This document shows positions 52,558 to 61,902 of a stretch of DNA of 64,000 nt, one piece after another. A program made the position numbers and the translations under genes. Each line of letters starts with the position of its first letter. Positions within the stretch are counted from its first letter, which is position 1. The DNA lies in the NCBI GenBank assembly GCA_963643225.1, contig CAVIIX010000008.1, forward strand, positions 1 to 64,000, in the 5' to 3' direction. The DNA is from UBA1258 sp963643225. Lineage in GTDB: Bacteria; Bacillota; Clostridia; Lachnospirales; Lachnospiraceae. Under the pieces are notes generated by a model that was not told the origin of the DNA, made no database searches, and was given only the letters and a program-made list of their open reading frames with translations.

Positions 52558-53745
52558 TCAGTCTTTTGAAATCCACTTTCCGCGCTTTGATACTACGTCG
52601 AAAATAACTGCTGCAAGTAATACAAGACCCTTTACGACCTTCTGCATGTTCTGATCAACGCCCATAAGTGACATACCAAGGTTAATAACACCCATAAGTA
52701 CCGCACCTACGATAACTCCCGGAACGGTTCCGATACCGCCGTAAGCCGAAGCACCGCCTATGAAGCAGGAACCGATTGCGTCCATTTCATAATTCTGGCC
52801 GTATGTGGGCTGAGCTGAAGTAAGACGGGCAATTGTTACCATACCTGCAAGAGCTGCAAGGAAGCCCATATTGGTGTATGCAAGGAAATATACCTTGTTT
52901 GTGTCAATACCCGAAAGCTTTGTAGCCTTTTCGTTGCCGCCTACTGCATAGAAGGCACGGCCTACAGTTGTGTTAGAGGTAATGTAGTGATATACGATGA
53001 TAACTAAAATTACCCAGATTAAAACTGTTGGAATACCCTTATGCTGTGCAAGTCTGAATGCAAAAGCAACGATTACTGCTGCAATTAAAATTGTTTTAAT
53101 TAAGAAGGAGGTCTTTGACTCAACCTCATAATTTTTCTTGATCTTTGTGTTTCTTGTTTTAACCTGGCTTGCAGCAAAAATCAGTGCTGCAGCAATACCT
53201 GCGATTAAACAGGTGCCGTTTATGCTGCCAAAATTAAAGATGTCCGGAATAAAGCAGTTAGCGCCACCGCCGAAAAGCTTTACAAACTGTGTGCAATCCT
53301 TAATTGAAACGGTTAAACCGTTAAGTACTACGTTACTTAAGCCCCTAAATGCAAGCATGCCTGCCAGCGTTACGATAAAGGGAGGTATTCTGACATAAGC
53401 AATCCAGAAAGCCTGGAAGGCACCGATTGCTGTACCTACCAAAAGCATCACGAGTATTGAAACATACATGTTAACGCCTGCTTCTGCCATAAGCTTTGCG
53501 CCTAAAGCACCTACAAAGCACACAACGGAGCCTACCGAAAGGTCTATGTTACCGCCTGTAAGGATGCATAACAGCATACCGGTTGATAAAATAAATACGT
53601 AAGCGTTTTGAGAAATTAAGCTCGAAACGTTCATGGGAAGGAGGATGGAACCTCCTGTTGTTATTGTGAAAAGTAAAAGTACCAGCACAAGGACAATTAT
53701 CATTGTGTACTTTTTAATAAAAGCCAAAACATTTGAATTTTTCAT
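52558..53745 (-). CDS. mmsB: Sugar ABC transporter permease (MmsB/GguB type)
   Basis: 395 residues, about ten to twelve membrane helices. GGNIDLSVGS near residue 65 and GGNEKATKLSGI near 270 are signatures of the ribose/xylose/multiple-monosaccharide permease family, which works as a homodimer. The insert around residues 140-260 makes it longer than RbsC (~320), as in the ChvE-GguA-GguB group. Eleven bases after the ATPase gene and ended by a strong terminator. Confidence 0.9.
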   Translation of the reverse strand: MKNSNVLAFIKKYTMIIVLVLVLLLFTITTGGSILLPMNVSSLISQNAYVFILSTGMLLCILTGGNIDLSVGSVVCFVGALGAKLMAEAGVNMYVSILVMLLVGTAIGAFQAFWIAYVRIPPFIVTLAGMLAFRGLSNVVLNGLTVSIKDCTQFVKLFGGGANCFIPDIFNFGSINGTCLIAGIAAALIFAASQVKTRNTKIKKNYEVESKTSFLIKTILIAAVIVAFAFRLAQHKGIPTVLIWVILVIIVYHYITSNTTVGRAFYAVGGNEKATKLSGIDTNKVYFLAYTNMGFLAALAGMVTIARLTSAQPTYGQNYEMDAIGSCFIGGASAYGGIGTVPGVIVGAVLMGVINLGMSLMGVDQNMQKVVKGLVLLAAVIFDVVSKRGKWISKD

Positions 53746-53756
53746 ATCCGTTCCTC

Positions 53757-55283
53757 CTAGCCTGCCTTAATAATATGAGACATGATGGATTCCTGTGTGG
53801 CATCCTTTGCCTCAAGCTCGGCCACTATTTTGCCTTCGTTCATTACGTAAATCCTGTCACACATACCCAGTATTTCAGGCATTTCCGAAGAAATCATGAT
53901 AACGGATTTTCCTTCAGCCACAAGCTGATTCATAATGCAGTAAATTTCATATTTGGCGCCCACGTCGATACCGCGGGTGGGTTCGTCAAGGATAAGCACA
54001 TCGGGATTTGCAAACATCCACTTTGCCAAAAGAACCTTCTGCATGTTACCGCCGCTTAAATTTCCAACGTTTTGTTCAACGCTTGGACATTTGGTGGAAA
54101 GCTTCTGTCTGTATTCTTCTGCAACTGCATATTCCTTATCCCTGTCAATAACTTTTCCCTTGCACACGCCTGATAAATTGGCAAGGGTTGTGTTTATCTT
54201 AATGGAGTTTGAAAGAATAAGTCCGTTACCCTTTCTGTCTTCCGTTACATAAGCAAGCTTGTGGGCAATTGCGGAAGCAACGTTTTCCATTTGTACCCTT
54301 TCACCGTCTATGTAGGTTTCTCCGGAAATCTTATCGCCGTAGCTCTTTCCGAAAACAGACATTGCAAGCTCTGTTCTGCCGGCCCCCATAAGACCGGATA
54401 TACCTACGATTTCACCCCTTCGCACATTGATATTTACGTTGTCTACAACCTTTCTTTCGCTGTAAATTGGGTGATAAGCGGTCCAGTTTTTAATTTCAAA
54501 TTTCACATCTCCGATTTTTGATTCACGCTTGGGAAAACGGTCCGAAATGTCTCGTCCCACCATTCCCTTAATGATGCGTGCCTCGGAAATATCGTCCGTT
54601 GCCTTGTCAAGAGTTTCGATTGTGCAGCCGTCTCTTATGACGGTAATCTTGTCTGCAACGTACGACACCTCATTAAGCTTGTGAGAGATTATTATTGATG
54701 TCAAGCCATCCTTTTTGAATTTCAAAAGAAGATCGAGTAATGCCTTTGAATCTTCTTCATTGAGGGAAGCGGTAGGCTCGTCCAAAATTAAAAGTCTTGC
54801 ATTTTTTGCAAGTGCCTTTGCAATTTCCACAAGCTGCTGCTTACCTACACCTATATCCTTAATTAAAACCTGAGGCTGCTCCTTAAGACCTACCATTTCA
54901 AGGTATTTTGCAGCCAGGTCATTGGTTTCGTTCCAATCGATTCTGAATTTAGAACCTCTTTCATTGCCAAGAAACATATTCTCGGCGATTGTCATATAAG
55001 GTACCAGTGCAAGCTCCTGATGGATAATTACTATACCCTTTGCTTCGCTGTCCTTAATTGTGTTAAATTTACAAACCTCACCGTCATAAACGATGTCTCC
55101 TTCGTAGCTGCCGAAAGGATAAATACCGCTTAAGACATTCATCAGGGTAGATTTGCCTGCACCGTTCTCGCCCACCAGTGCATGTATTTCACCTTCTTCT
55201 ACCTGAAGATTAACATTATCAAGTGCTTTAACACCCGGGAAGTTTTTGGTTATGCTTTTCATTTCAAGTATATTCTTAGCCAC
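53757..55283 (-). CDS. mmsA: Sugar ABC transporter ATP-binding protein, two cassettes (MmsA/GguA type)
   Basis: 508 residues. First cassette: Walker A GENGAGKSTLMN near residue 38, signature IGVGKQQLVEIAKA, Walker B LLILDEPTASL. Second: degenerate Walker A SGLMGAGRTELAMS near 295 and signature LSGGNMQKVLLAKW with LILDEPTRGIDVG. One functional and one degenerate site is normal for RbsA-like proteins. Powers import of aldose sugars. Separated from the binding-protein gene by a strong hairpin. Confidence 0.95.
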   Translation of the reverse strand: MAKNILEMKSITKNFPGVKALDNVNLQVEEGEIHALVGENGAGKSTLMNVLSGIYPFGSYEGDIVYDGEVCKFNTIKDSEAKGIVIIHQELALVPYMTIAENMFLGNERGSKFRIDWNETNDLAAKYLEMVGLKEQPQVLIKDIGVGKQQLVEIAKALAKNARLLILDEPTASLNEEDSKALLDLLLKFKKDGLTSIIISHKLNEVSYVADKITVIRDGCTIETLDKATDDISEARIIKGMVGRDISDRFPKRESKIGDVKFEIKNWTAYHPIYSERKVVDNVNINVRRGEIVGISGLMGAGRTELAMSVFGKSYGDKISGETYIDGERVQMENVASAIAHKLAYVTEDRKGNGLILSNSIKINTTLANLSGVCKGKVIDRDKEYAVAEEYRQKLSTKCPSVEQNVGNLSGGNMQKVLLAKWMFANPDVLILDEPTRGIDVGAKYEIYCIMNQLVAEGKSVIMISSEMPEILGMCDRIYVMNEGKIVAELEAKDATQESIMSHIIKAG

Positions 55284-55316
55284 TTTAGTTCCTCCCTTGA
55301 TTTCCTATCAAGAATT

Positions 55317-55339
55317 GCAGGCGGGCAGAGCCCGCCTGC
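55317..55339 (-). terminator. Intercistronic hairpin between binding protein and ATPase genes
   Basis: GCAGGCGGGC-AGA-GCCCGCCTGC is a perfect 10-bp GC stem without a T-run. A second weaker stem (CTTGAT/ATCAAG) follows. Typical of ABC operons, where it stabilises the upstream mRNA and partly reduces transcription beyond it, giving excess binding protein. Confidence 0.75.
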
Positions 55340-55355
55340 GAATGATTTCTTATTC

Positions 55356-56417
55356 TTACTTAAGCTGGTCTTCTGTGTAATAACCGGAGTCGATAAGTAA
55401 TTCCTTGTAGTTGTTGGCATCTGCAAATACGGGCTCGCAAAGGTATGAAGGAATAACGCCTGTGCCGTTGTCGTATGTGGATGTATCGTTAACAGGTGCT
55501 GTGCCACCCTTTAAGATAGCGTCAACCATTTCAACTGTCTTTGAAGCAAGTGTACGTGTATCCTTGAAGATAGACATTGACTGCTTGCCTGCAAGCATGT
55601 TCTTAACGTTTGCTACGTCACAGTCCTGGCCTGTGATGATGGGCCAGCTACCGGTGTAGTTAGCTTCAAGAGCGTTTGTAACGCCTAGTGCTGTAGAGTC
55701 GTTTGAAGCAAGAACTGCGTCAAGCTGTGTTCCGTCTGCATAGTTAGCTGAAATAATGGCATCAAATCTGTTCTGTGCAGATTCTGTTGACCAGTTAGCT
55801 GTAGCAACTGTATCAAAGTCAATCTGACCTGACTTAACTACTAACTGACCGTTGTCGATGTACTTCTGAAGAACATCTATAGCGCCGCCGTAGAAATATC
55901 TTGCGTTGTTGTCGCCGGGGTCACCTGTGATGATTTCTAAATTGAAGGGGCCTGCGCCTGAAGCAAGACCTAACTGCTCTTCAATGTACTGACCCTGCTT
56001 TGTACCAACCATGTAGTTATCAAATGTTGCATAATAAGAAACAGCATCTGAGTTCATGATTAAACGGTCATAAGCGATAACGGGAATGTCTTTTTCTTTT
56101 GCCTGATCGAGAACTGTTCCAAGTGAATCACCGTCGATTGAAGCGATAACTAAAAGCTTGCAGCCTGAGTTAATCATGTTTTCAATCTGTGAAACCTGAG
56201 TAGCGATGTCGTTGGATGCGTACTGAAGGTCTACCGAGTAGCCTGCTGCCTTAAGCTGTTCTTCCATGTTGGAACCGTCCTGATTCCATCTCTGTAAGTC
56301 CTTTGTAGGCATTGCAACACCAACCTTAGTGCCGCCCGATGATGCTGAACCACAGCCTGCCAGTAAAGAAGCAGCCATTGTTGCAGCGAGGATAATGCTT
56401 AAAAGTTTTTTCTTCAT
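55356..56417 (-). CDS. chvE: Sugar-binding lipoprotein (ChvE type)
   Basis: The start at 56417 (353 residues) is used, with GGAGG nearby. Lipoprotein signal with lipobox LLAGC (Cys near residue 20). The mature part is a type I periplasmic-binding fold: VGVAMPTKDLQRWNQDG, IDGDSLGTVLDQAKEKDIPV, AYDRLIMNSDAVSYY, ITGDPGDNNA, ASNDSTALGVTNAL and TGQDCDVANV. This pattern belongs to the multiple-monosaccharide ChvE group, which binds glucose, galactose, arabinose or xylose. Anchored to the outer face of the membrane. First gene of the transporter operon. Confidence 0.92.
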   Translation of the reverse strand: MKKKLLSIILAATMAASLLAGCGSASSGGTKVGVAMPTKDLQRWNQDGSNMEEQLKAAGYSVDLQYASNDIATQVSQIENMINSGCKLLVIASIDGDSLGTVLDQAKEKDIPVIAYDRLIMNSDAVSYYATFDNYMVGTKQGQYIEEQLGLASGAGPFNLEIITGDPGDNNARYFYGGAIDVLQKYIDNGQLVVKSGQIDFDTVATANWSTESAQNRFDAIISANYADGTQLDAVLASNDSTALGVTNALEANYTGSWPIITGQDCDVANVKNMLAGKQSMSIFKDTRTLASKTVEMVDAILKGGTAPVNDTSTYDNGTGVIPSYLCEPVFADANNYKELLIDSGYYTEDQLK

Positions 56418-56530
56418 GATTTTTCCTCCCAATATGGTGTTTTTTTGTTACACTCACAATATATCAGAATTAACGGGGAATTAATTTCTGCTCTTCTTTA
56501 CTATTTTTTGTGCATTTATGGGTAAAAAAT

Positions 56531-56565
56531 CACCCGAGGGTAATTTTTTGTAATCCCCCGGGTGT
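56531..56565 (-). terminator. Terminator after the second sugar-binding lipoprotein gene
   Basis: CACCCGGGGG and CCCTCGGGTG pair around a 14-base A/T loop, followed on the minus strand by ATTTTTTA. It separates the sensor cluster from the transporter operon, so chvE must have its own promoter in the ~110 bases after it; only a weak TATATT -10 candidate is visible there, consistent with an activator-dependent promoter. Confidence 0.75.
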
Positions 56566-56616
56566 GGTTCAATTTTTTACCATTAACTTTTCGGCAAAAG
56601 AAAATGCGTACTGTTA

Positions 56617-57663
56617 TCAGGGCATCTTCTCTGGAGCGTTTAAATAAACGTCCTCTTTTAAATGAAAGCCTGAATTTATAATTACTTCGTTCATGTTTTC
56701 GGCAGTAACCGCAACAGGTTCAAGGCCGATGTAGGCAATATCGTAGGTGCCGTCGTTTATGACGGTTACGTCGTCCCCTTTAAGAGCCTCGCCCTTAGCA
56801 AGGGAAACTGCGCATTCCGCCGCTCTCTTTGCAAGCTTTTCAACCGGCTTATAAACCGTCATAATCTGGGTGCCTTCCACAATTCGCTGGCAGGCTTCCA
56901 AATCTGCATCCTGTCCCACCACCAGTATATCACCTGCAAGTCGTGTCTCTGCAAGAGCCGTAATTACCTGTCCCGCAAGATTGTCGTTACCGCACATAAT
57001 GGCGTCCACATCCTGCACGACACTTCCGTTTTTGTATACGTAGTCGGCAGCAATCTCTGCCTTCCAGCCGTCACAGTGTATTAAATCAACTATTGTCATT
57101 TTGTTCTGACTGCATACACTCTCGAAGCCTCTTTCAACCAAAAGCACGTTATTATCAAGAGGCGAGCCTCCAAGCATCAAAACCTTACCGCCAGAAGCCC
57201 CGTTTTCTGCCAGTGCCTCTGCCATAAGAGTTCCTACCTTTTCGTTATCAAAGGTAATGTATAAATCCGCATCGGAATTTGTGACGAGTCTGTCATAGGC
57301 AACAATTTTTATGCCTGCATTCTTTGCCCTTTCAACGGTTTCCTTAAGTGATGCAGAATCGATACACACAATTACTATTACATCCACGCCCTTCTTTATA
57401 AAATATTCGATCTGTTCCTTCTGCTTTTCCACATCACCGTTTGCATTCTGCACGTTAACATTGGCACCAAGCTCCTTGGCGGTGGATACAAATACGTCCC
57501 TGTCTCTCTGCCACCTTTCTATTACAAAGGAATCAAAGCTCATGGCAATCTCAATTTTGTTTTCTTCATTATTGTCCTTAGTGTCTGCTTCGTTTTCTTT
57601 TGCAGCACAGGCCGGCAAAAGAAAAAGCATAAAAAGGCACAGGCGCAACAATTTCTTCTTCAT
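56617..57663 (-). CDS. Second sugar-binding lipoprotein (XylF-like)
   Basis: 348 residues. Lipobox-like LLPACAA near residue 19. Type I binding fold: EIAMSFDSFVIERWQRDRD, VDVIVIVCIDSASLKE, AYDRLVTNSDADLY, MLGGSPLDNN, CGNDNLAGQVI and VVGQDADLEA. Closely akin to the ChvE-type protein but with no permease of its own. Its place directly behind the YesN-like gene (start one base after that stop) suggests a sensing or accessory role for the two-component system. Confidence 0.88.
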   Translation of the reverse strand: MKKKLLRLCLFMLFLLPACAAKENEADTKDNNEENKIEIAMSFDSFVIERWQRDRDVFVSTAKELGANVNVQNANGDVEKQKEQIEYFIKKGVDVIVIVCIDSASLKETVERAKNAGIKIVAYDRLVTNSDADLYITFDNEKVGTLMAEALAENGASGGKVLMLGGSPLDNNVLLVERGFESVCSQNKMTIVDLIHCDGWKAEIAADYVYKNGSVVQDVDAIMCGNDNLAGQVITALAETRLAGDILVVGQDADLEACQRIVEGTQIMTVYKPVEKLAKRAAECAVSLAKGEALKGDDVTVINDGTYDIAYIGLEPVAVTAENMNEVIINSGFHLKEDVYLNAPEKMP

Positions 57664-59247
57664 TTATTTACCCTCCCTGTATTCTGTCGGGGTGACACCC
57701 ACGTTTTTCTTAAAGGACTTGCTGAAATAGTTAGGGTCCTGCCAGCCTGAAAGCTGACAGATTTCCTTCATGGAATAGGAGGTTGTGCTTAAAAGTGACT
57801 TGGCCTTTTCAATTCTTAAAGCCGTTAAATAGTCGATAAAGTTTTCTCCCGTGCTGTCCTTAAAAATTTTGCTCAAATAATAAGAGCTTATATTTACAGC
57901 CATGGAAACATCCTCAAGGGTAATGTTTTTTGTAAAATTTTTGTTTATATATTCTTTTGCAGCCTCAATTACGCCCTGTCCGGATTCTTCCTTTTTAGTG
58001 GAAATGTTGATACAGGAAGTGACGATTTTTTCTTTAAACCAGTCCCACAAGCCTTCCATCGTGAGAATAGACATAACATTAGGAAGATAGTCGTGGCGGT
58101 CACTGAAATTATAGGTCATGCCGCCGCTTTCGTAGGCAAGGCGCTCGGCCCAAAGGGCAAATTCAAGGACCTTTAACCTGGCATCCATTATGTCTCTTGT
58201 TTTAAGCCACTCAAAATAATCACTTGCAGCGCTGACAGCGGCGTCGGTTCTTCCCTTTTCGATTTCATCAAAAAGTCTTTGTTCAAGCGCCACCGGATAA
58301 TCTCTTGTATAAGCACATCCTATAGGCAGATCGTCTGCATGGGCAATGGTGTTTGTGGTAATAACAAGGGCATTTACAGCTTCCCTGTAGGAGGTGTCCA
58401 TCTTCTTAAGCTCGTTAACTCTTCCAATACCGATTCTGAAGGCAATGTCCGTTTTAAAAGAAAGCTTGTGAATTAAATCCCTTGCCCTTTGTATAATGTC
58501 AACACGGGTGGCATAGTCGATTTCAGGGCAGTTAACCGGCACTAAAACCGCAATTTTATTGCCCATAACGGAGCCCACAAATGCGTCAAAATAAAGCTTT
58601 AAATATTCTCTTATTTCTTTATAATTCTGCAAAAGCTTTACACCTGAGCCCACAGCATTTGTCATGTGGTTACCTTCTTTTGCATCGCCGGATACTAAAA
58701 CCATCATGTATGCGTATTCTGCTTCTATCTCCAGCATGTTTTTATAATTTTCGATATCTTCATCGAAATATTCGTGAAACAAAATATTGTAAATCAAACC
58801 ATTTTCAAGAATTGGCACAACCGTTTCAAGCTTTTCTTTAATTAATAGGTCCCTGGAGCGGCGGTTTTTTTCTTCCGTCACCCTTGCCATGGCGCTGTTT
58901 ATAGCAGCTATCATTTTGTTTCTGTCCATAGGCTTTGTGATGTATTCAATTGCTCCAAGTTTTATTGCTTCCTTGGCATAGTCGAATTTATCGTAGGCGC
59001 TCATGACGATGAAAACCACTGAATCGTTGGTCTTCCTGATTTCCTTCATGGCATCGATACCGTTAATGCCCGGCATCTGAATGTCCATAATTGCTATATC
59101 AGGGCGGAAGCGCTCTGCAAGCTCGATTACGTTTCGACCGGTTTTTGCATATTCAATTCTGCAATCGTCTCCGTATTCCTTTTGAATGATGAATTTTAAG
59201 GAATCGATTACTATTCCTTCATCATCCGCAAGCATTATTTTATACAT
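57664..59247 (-). CDS. YesN-like response regulator with AraC DNA-binding domain
   Basis: 527 residues. Receiver domain (1-120) with phosphorylated Asp55 in AIMDIQMPGING and Lys in YITKPMDRNK. A long central domain (130-400) of the YesN type. C-terminal AraC domain with two helix-turn-helix motifs (VSMAVNISSYYLSKIFKDST and MKEICQLSGWQDPNYFSKSF). It should activate sugar uptake genes such as the chvE operon. Overlaps the kinase gene by eight bases. Confidence 0.95.
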   Translation of the reverse strand: MYKIMLADDEGIVIDSLKFIIQKEYGDDCRIEYAKTGRNVIELAERFRPDIAIMDIQMPGINGIDAMKEIRKTNDSVVFIVMSAYDKFDYAKEAIKLGAIEYITKPMDRNKMIAAINSAMARVTEEKNRRSRDLLIKEKLETVVPILENGLIYNILFHEYFDEDIENYKNMLEIEAEYAYMMVLVSGDAKEGNHMTNAVGSGVKLLQNYKEIREYLKLYFDAFVGSVMGNKIAVLVPVNCPEIDYATRVDIIQRARDLIHKLSFKTDIAFRIGIGRVNELKKMDTSYREAVNALVITTNTIAHADDLPIGCAYTRDYPVALEQRLFDEIEKGRTDAAVSAASDYFEWLKTRDIMDARLKVLEFALWAERLAYESGGMTYNFSDRHDYLPNVMSILTMEGLWDWFKEKIVTSCINISTKKEESGQGVIEAAKEYINKNFTKNITLEDVSMAVNISSYYLSKIFKDSTGENFIDYLTALRIEKAKSLLSTTSYSMKEICQLSGWQDPNYFSKSFKKNVGVTPTEYREGK

Positions 59248-60730
59248 CGCCTTCCTCCCCTTCCTTTATATTAAGAAAAATTGTAAATTTAGAGCCCTTA
59301 TCTTTTCCTTCGCTTTCAATTTTAAGCACATCCTCAAGGCCTGTGAAGAGCTTAAGTCTTGCCACAACATTGTCCATACCGATGCCGTTTGAAGCTTGCT
59401 TTTCCTGCCTTAAATTTTTACCTGTGCGCAAGGCTTCCATGGTTTCTGCGTCCATACCGATACCATTATCCTCAATACTGATGCAGGCGGTATCATTGGT
59501 TCTAAAGACCTTCATTTTAATTTTGCCTTCACCCATCATTTCCCTTATGCCGTGATTTACACAGTTTTCGATAATAGGCTGTAAAATCATGCTGGGCATT
59601 GGAACTGATAAAAGAGTTGCATCGATTTCCTTTTCGTAATGGATTTCTCCTGAAAATCTTACGTTTAATATGTAGATATAATTGTCTATAAGCTCAAGCT
59701 CCTCGCCCACCGTTACTGTTTTTGAGCCTTTTTTTACGTTATATCTGAAAAATTCCGCCATTACCTGAACGTATTCATAGGTCTTATCGGCGCCCTCCAT
59801 CATGGCAAGCTGGGCTCCTGCATTAAGGGTGTTAAATAGGAAGTGCGGATTAATCTGAGCCTGAAGGTATTTAAGCTGTGCATCCTTAAGATGGGTCTCC
59901 ATCATCAGTTCTTTTTCTCTTAGTTTCTTTTCAACCTCAGCGCTTTCACGCATTTTTTCAATATATTCCTGAATGCTGACAACCATCTGGTTAAAGGCCT
60001 TTGTTACGACTCCGACTTCATCCTCTGATTCAACCGGTAGCGGCTCTATATTAAAGTTACCCCTCGCAACCTCATCGGCATTTACCGTTAAGGATTTTAA
60101 GGGTCTTGTAAGCTCTGCCGTAAGTCTCATTATCAAGAGAGCGTTGATTATTATTACCACAATCATAATCAGATTACCGGCAGTTTCAAAGAGCCTGAAG
60201 GCCGTTAACATCTCCCGGTAATTTTCCGTATTTTCCTTAAACTGCTCGTTATTAAGAGAATAAATATAGGTATTTATATAGTCATAAATTTTTGATGCCT
60301 CTTCATAATGGCTTCTGTATTTTTCAACGTTTCTTCCTCGCTTTCCTTCAATGGTATCCTCTACCTCTTTAAGGTATTCTTCGCTCATGTTTTTAATGAA
60401 GCGTTCCATTCGTCCCTTTACACTTAGCGTAACCGTTTCTTCAAGGTTCTCAACCATATTGGAATAGTCACCTGCGCTTCTGTAATAATTTTCAAGAGAG
60501 TCGCTTGTCTTTGTGTTAAGGTATTCAATCATTGAATCCTGCACGTTCTTTAAAGAAACTGACAATTCATTTAACTGAAGGTTTACCTGATAAACCGTAT
60601 CGATTTTATCAGACATGTTGTTAATACCTGTCAAAAGCACAATGTTAATGGCAAATACTATCAGGTTTACGCCAAGGGAAATGCCCGTCATCTTTAACTG
60701 AAGGGACATGTTTTTGATTTTAGTTTTCAT
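59240..60730 (-). CDS. LytS/YesM-type sensor histidine kinase
   Basis: 496 residues. One membrane helix at about 12-32, an extracytoplasmic helical domain to about 180, a second membrane helix, a HAMP region, then the His_kinase domain with phosphoacceptor His near 296 in QINPHFLFNTLN and an ATPase domain (IIENCVNHGIRE, DNGIGMD, GIGMDNV). It phosphorylates the YesN-like regulator. The lack of a dedicated ligand domain fits sensing through the adjacent binding protein. Confidence 0.95.
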   Translation of the reverse strand: MKTKIKNMSLQLKMTGISLGVNLIVFAINIVLLTGINNMSDKIDTVYQVNLQLNELSVSLKNVQDSMIEYLNTKTSDSLENYYRSAGDYSNMVENLEETVTLSVKGRMERFIKNMSEEYLKEVEDTIEGKRGRNVEKYRSHYEEASKIYDYINTYIYSLNNEQFKENTENYREMLTAFRLFETAGNLIMIVVIIINALLIMRLTAELTRPLKSLTVNADEVARGNFNIEPLPVESEDEVGVVTKAFNQMVVSIQEYIEKMRESAEVEKKLREKELMMETHLKDAQLKYLQAQINPHFLFNTLNAGAQLAMMEGADKTYEYVQVMAEFFRYNVKKGSKTVTVGEELELIDNYIYILNVRFSGEIHYEKEIDATLLSVPMPSMILQPIIENCVNHGIREMMGEGKIKMKVFRTNDTACISIEDNGIGMDAETMEALRTGKNLRQEKQASNGIGMDNVVARLKLFTGLEDVLKIESEGKDKGSKFTIFLNIKEGEEGDV

Positions 60731-61787
60731 CCTTCATGTCCTCCATATATTCAGCCACGTTATCTTTATTGATGACGAAAATATCTCCGGTAAAATACTG
60801 GCTGGTGTTGCCGAATTCATAATATTCGCTTAAAGCATCAATACAGTATTTTCCAAGCTTATAAGTGTCCAAAGAAACCGTTGCATATAAAACATTTCTT
60901 TTAATACCCTTTAATACTGCTTCAGAATCGTAATAGCCTAAAATATTCACGCTTCCTACAGCATTTATATCTACGACTGTCTGGTAGACACTGGTGGTGT
61001 CGATTTCATCAAGACACACCACGATATCCGGCATTTTGCTCTTACTGCCTAAAAAAATGCTTCTCACAGATTCTTCAACAGAAAAGTTATTGGTAGAATC
61101 AATTGCCACAAGAGACACCTCTATACGAGGGTGTGCCCCGGGATTATTTTCATTTTCTTCTTCAATCGCTTCCTGGATTGCGGCATAGAGAATGTTCTGT
61201 CCCGAGTCCTCAGCATTGGCGGAAGCCAAAATGCACACCTTAATTGAACTGTCGGAAAAGATCTTTTCGTTTACCATTTTTACAATTAAATTGCCGTATT
61301 CCCTGCCCAGGTTATAGTTTCCGATTCCTACAAAAGAAAGTCTGTCAGAATGAGTACAGTCACCGTAAACCGTTACAACAGGAATGCTTCTTTCTGCAGC
61401 TTTATTAATAAGCTCAGTCATTTCATCGCTTTCGTTGGCATACACGATAATACCGTCCACCCTTGATGCAATGGCGATTTCCATAAGCTCATATTGAGTA
61501 AAGTCTTTGGATAGATTTTCAGAAATCATATCTACGTATGCATTTTTCTTAAGCCCCTCTTCAAAAGAGGCCTTGTAGATAGACTGCCAGAAGGAAGATT
61601 CCGTATCGTCCGTAATAAAGGCATAGTACCGCTCATATTCGCTAGTTGCATCAGTAGTACCCAGACGATTGCTGAAATTAATAAAAATGAAAATCAAAAT
61701 GACAGAGAGCGCCACAAGTGCTCCCGTAATAATCCATATAATGAAAGAACTGCTTTTTATGTTTTTTTCTTTCATCCATACCCCCAT
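60720..61787 (-). CDS. Membrane-anchored sugar-binding sensor protein (XylFII-like)
   Basis: 355 residues. GGAGG eight bases before the ATG at 61787 supports this start. An uncleaved membrane helix (residues about 15-38) takes the place of a lipobox and holds a type I binding-protein domain outside: ESSFWQSIYKASFEEG, SRVDGIIVYANESDEM, PVVTVYGDCTHSDR, VGIGNYNLGREYG, CLDEIDTTSVYQ. In Clostridium beijerinckii the anchored protein XylFII forms a xylose-sensing complex with LytS; this gene order matches that system. The ligand here is unknown. Overlaps the kinase by eleven bases. Confidence 0.88.
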   Translation of the reverse strand: MGVWMKEKNIKSSSFIIWIITGALVALSVILIFIFINFSNRLGTTDATSEYERYYAFITDDTESSFWQSIYKASFEEGLKKNAYVDMISENLSKDFTQYELMEIAIASRVDGIIVYANESDEMTELINKAAERSIPVVTVYGDCTHSDRLSFVGIGNYNLGREYGNLIVKMVNEKIFSDSSIKVCILASANAEDSGQNILYAAIQEAIEEENENNPGAHPRIEVSLVAIDSTNNFSVEESVRSIFLGSKSKMPDIVVCLDEIDTTSVYQTVVDINAVGSVNILGYYDSEAVLKGIKRNVLYATVSLDTYKLGKYCIDALSEYYEFGNTSQYFTGDIFVINKDNVAEYMEDMKDEN

Positions 61788-61843
61788 TCATCCCACCTCC
61801 TCATTATAGAAGCATCCTTAAAATAAATCAAATTACTTGTAAC

Positions 61844-61872
61844 TTGATATTTGATATAAAGTTTTATATACT
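61844..61872 (+). promoter_or_regulatory. Promoter of the ECF S-component gene
   Basis: TTGATA, 17 bases, TATACT, about 30 bases before the start. There is no room for a riboswitch between promoter and gene. Confidence 0.6.
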
Positions 61873-61902
61873 AGTGATGAAAAAATTTTAAGGAGAAAAA
61901 TA

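Noticed and set aside
61788..61902. Riboswitch in front of the ECF S-component gene
   Set aside because: Only about 30 bases lie between the predicted promoter and the start codon, and no conserved fold is visible.
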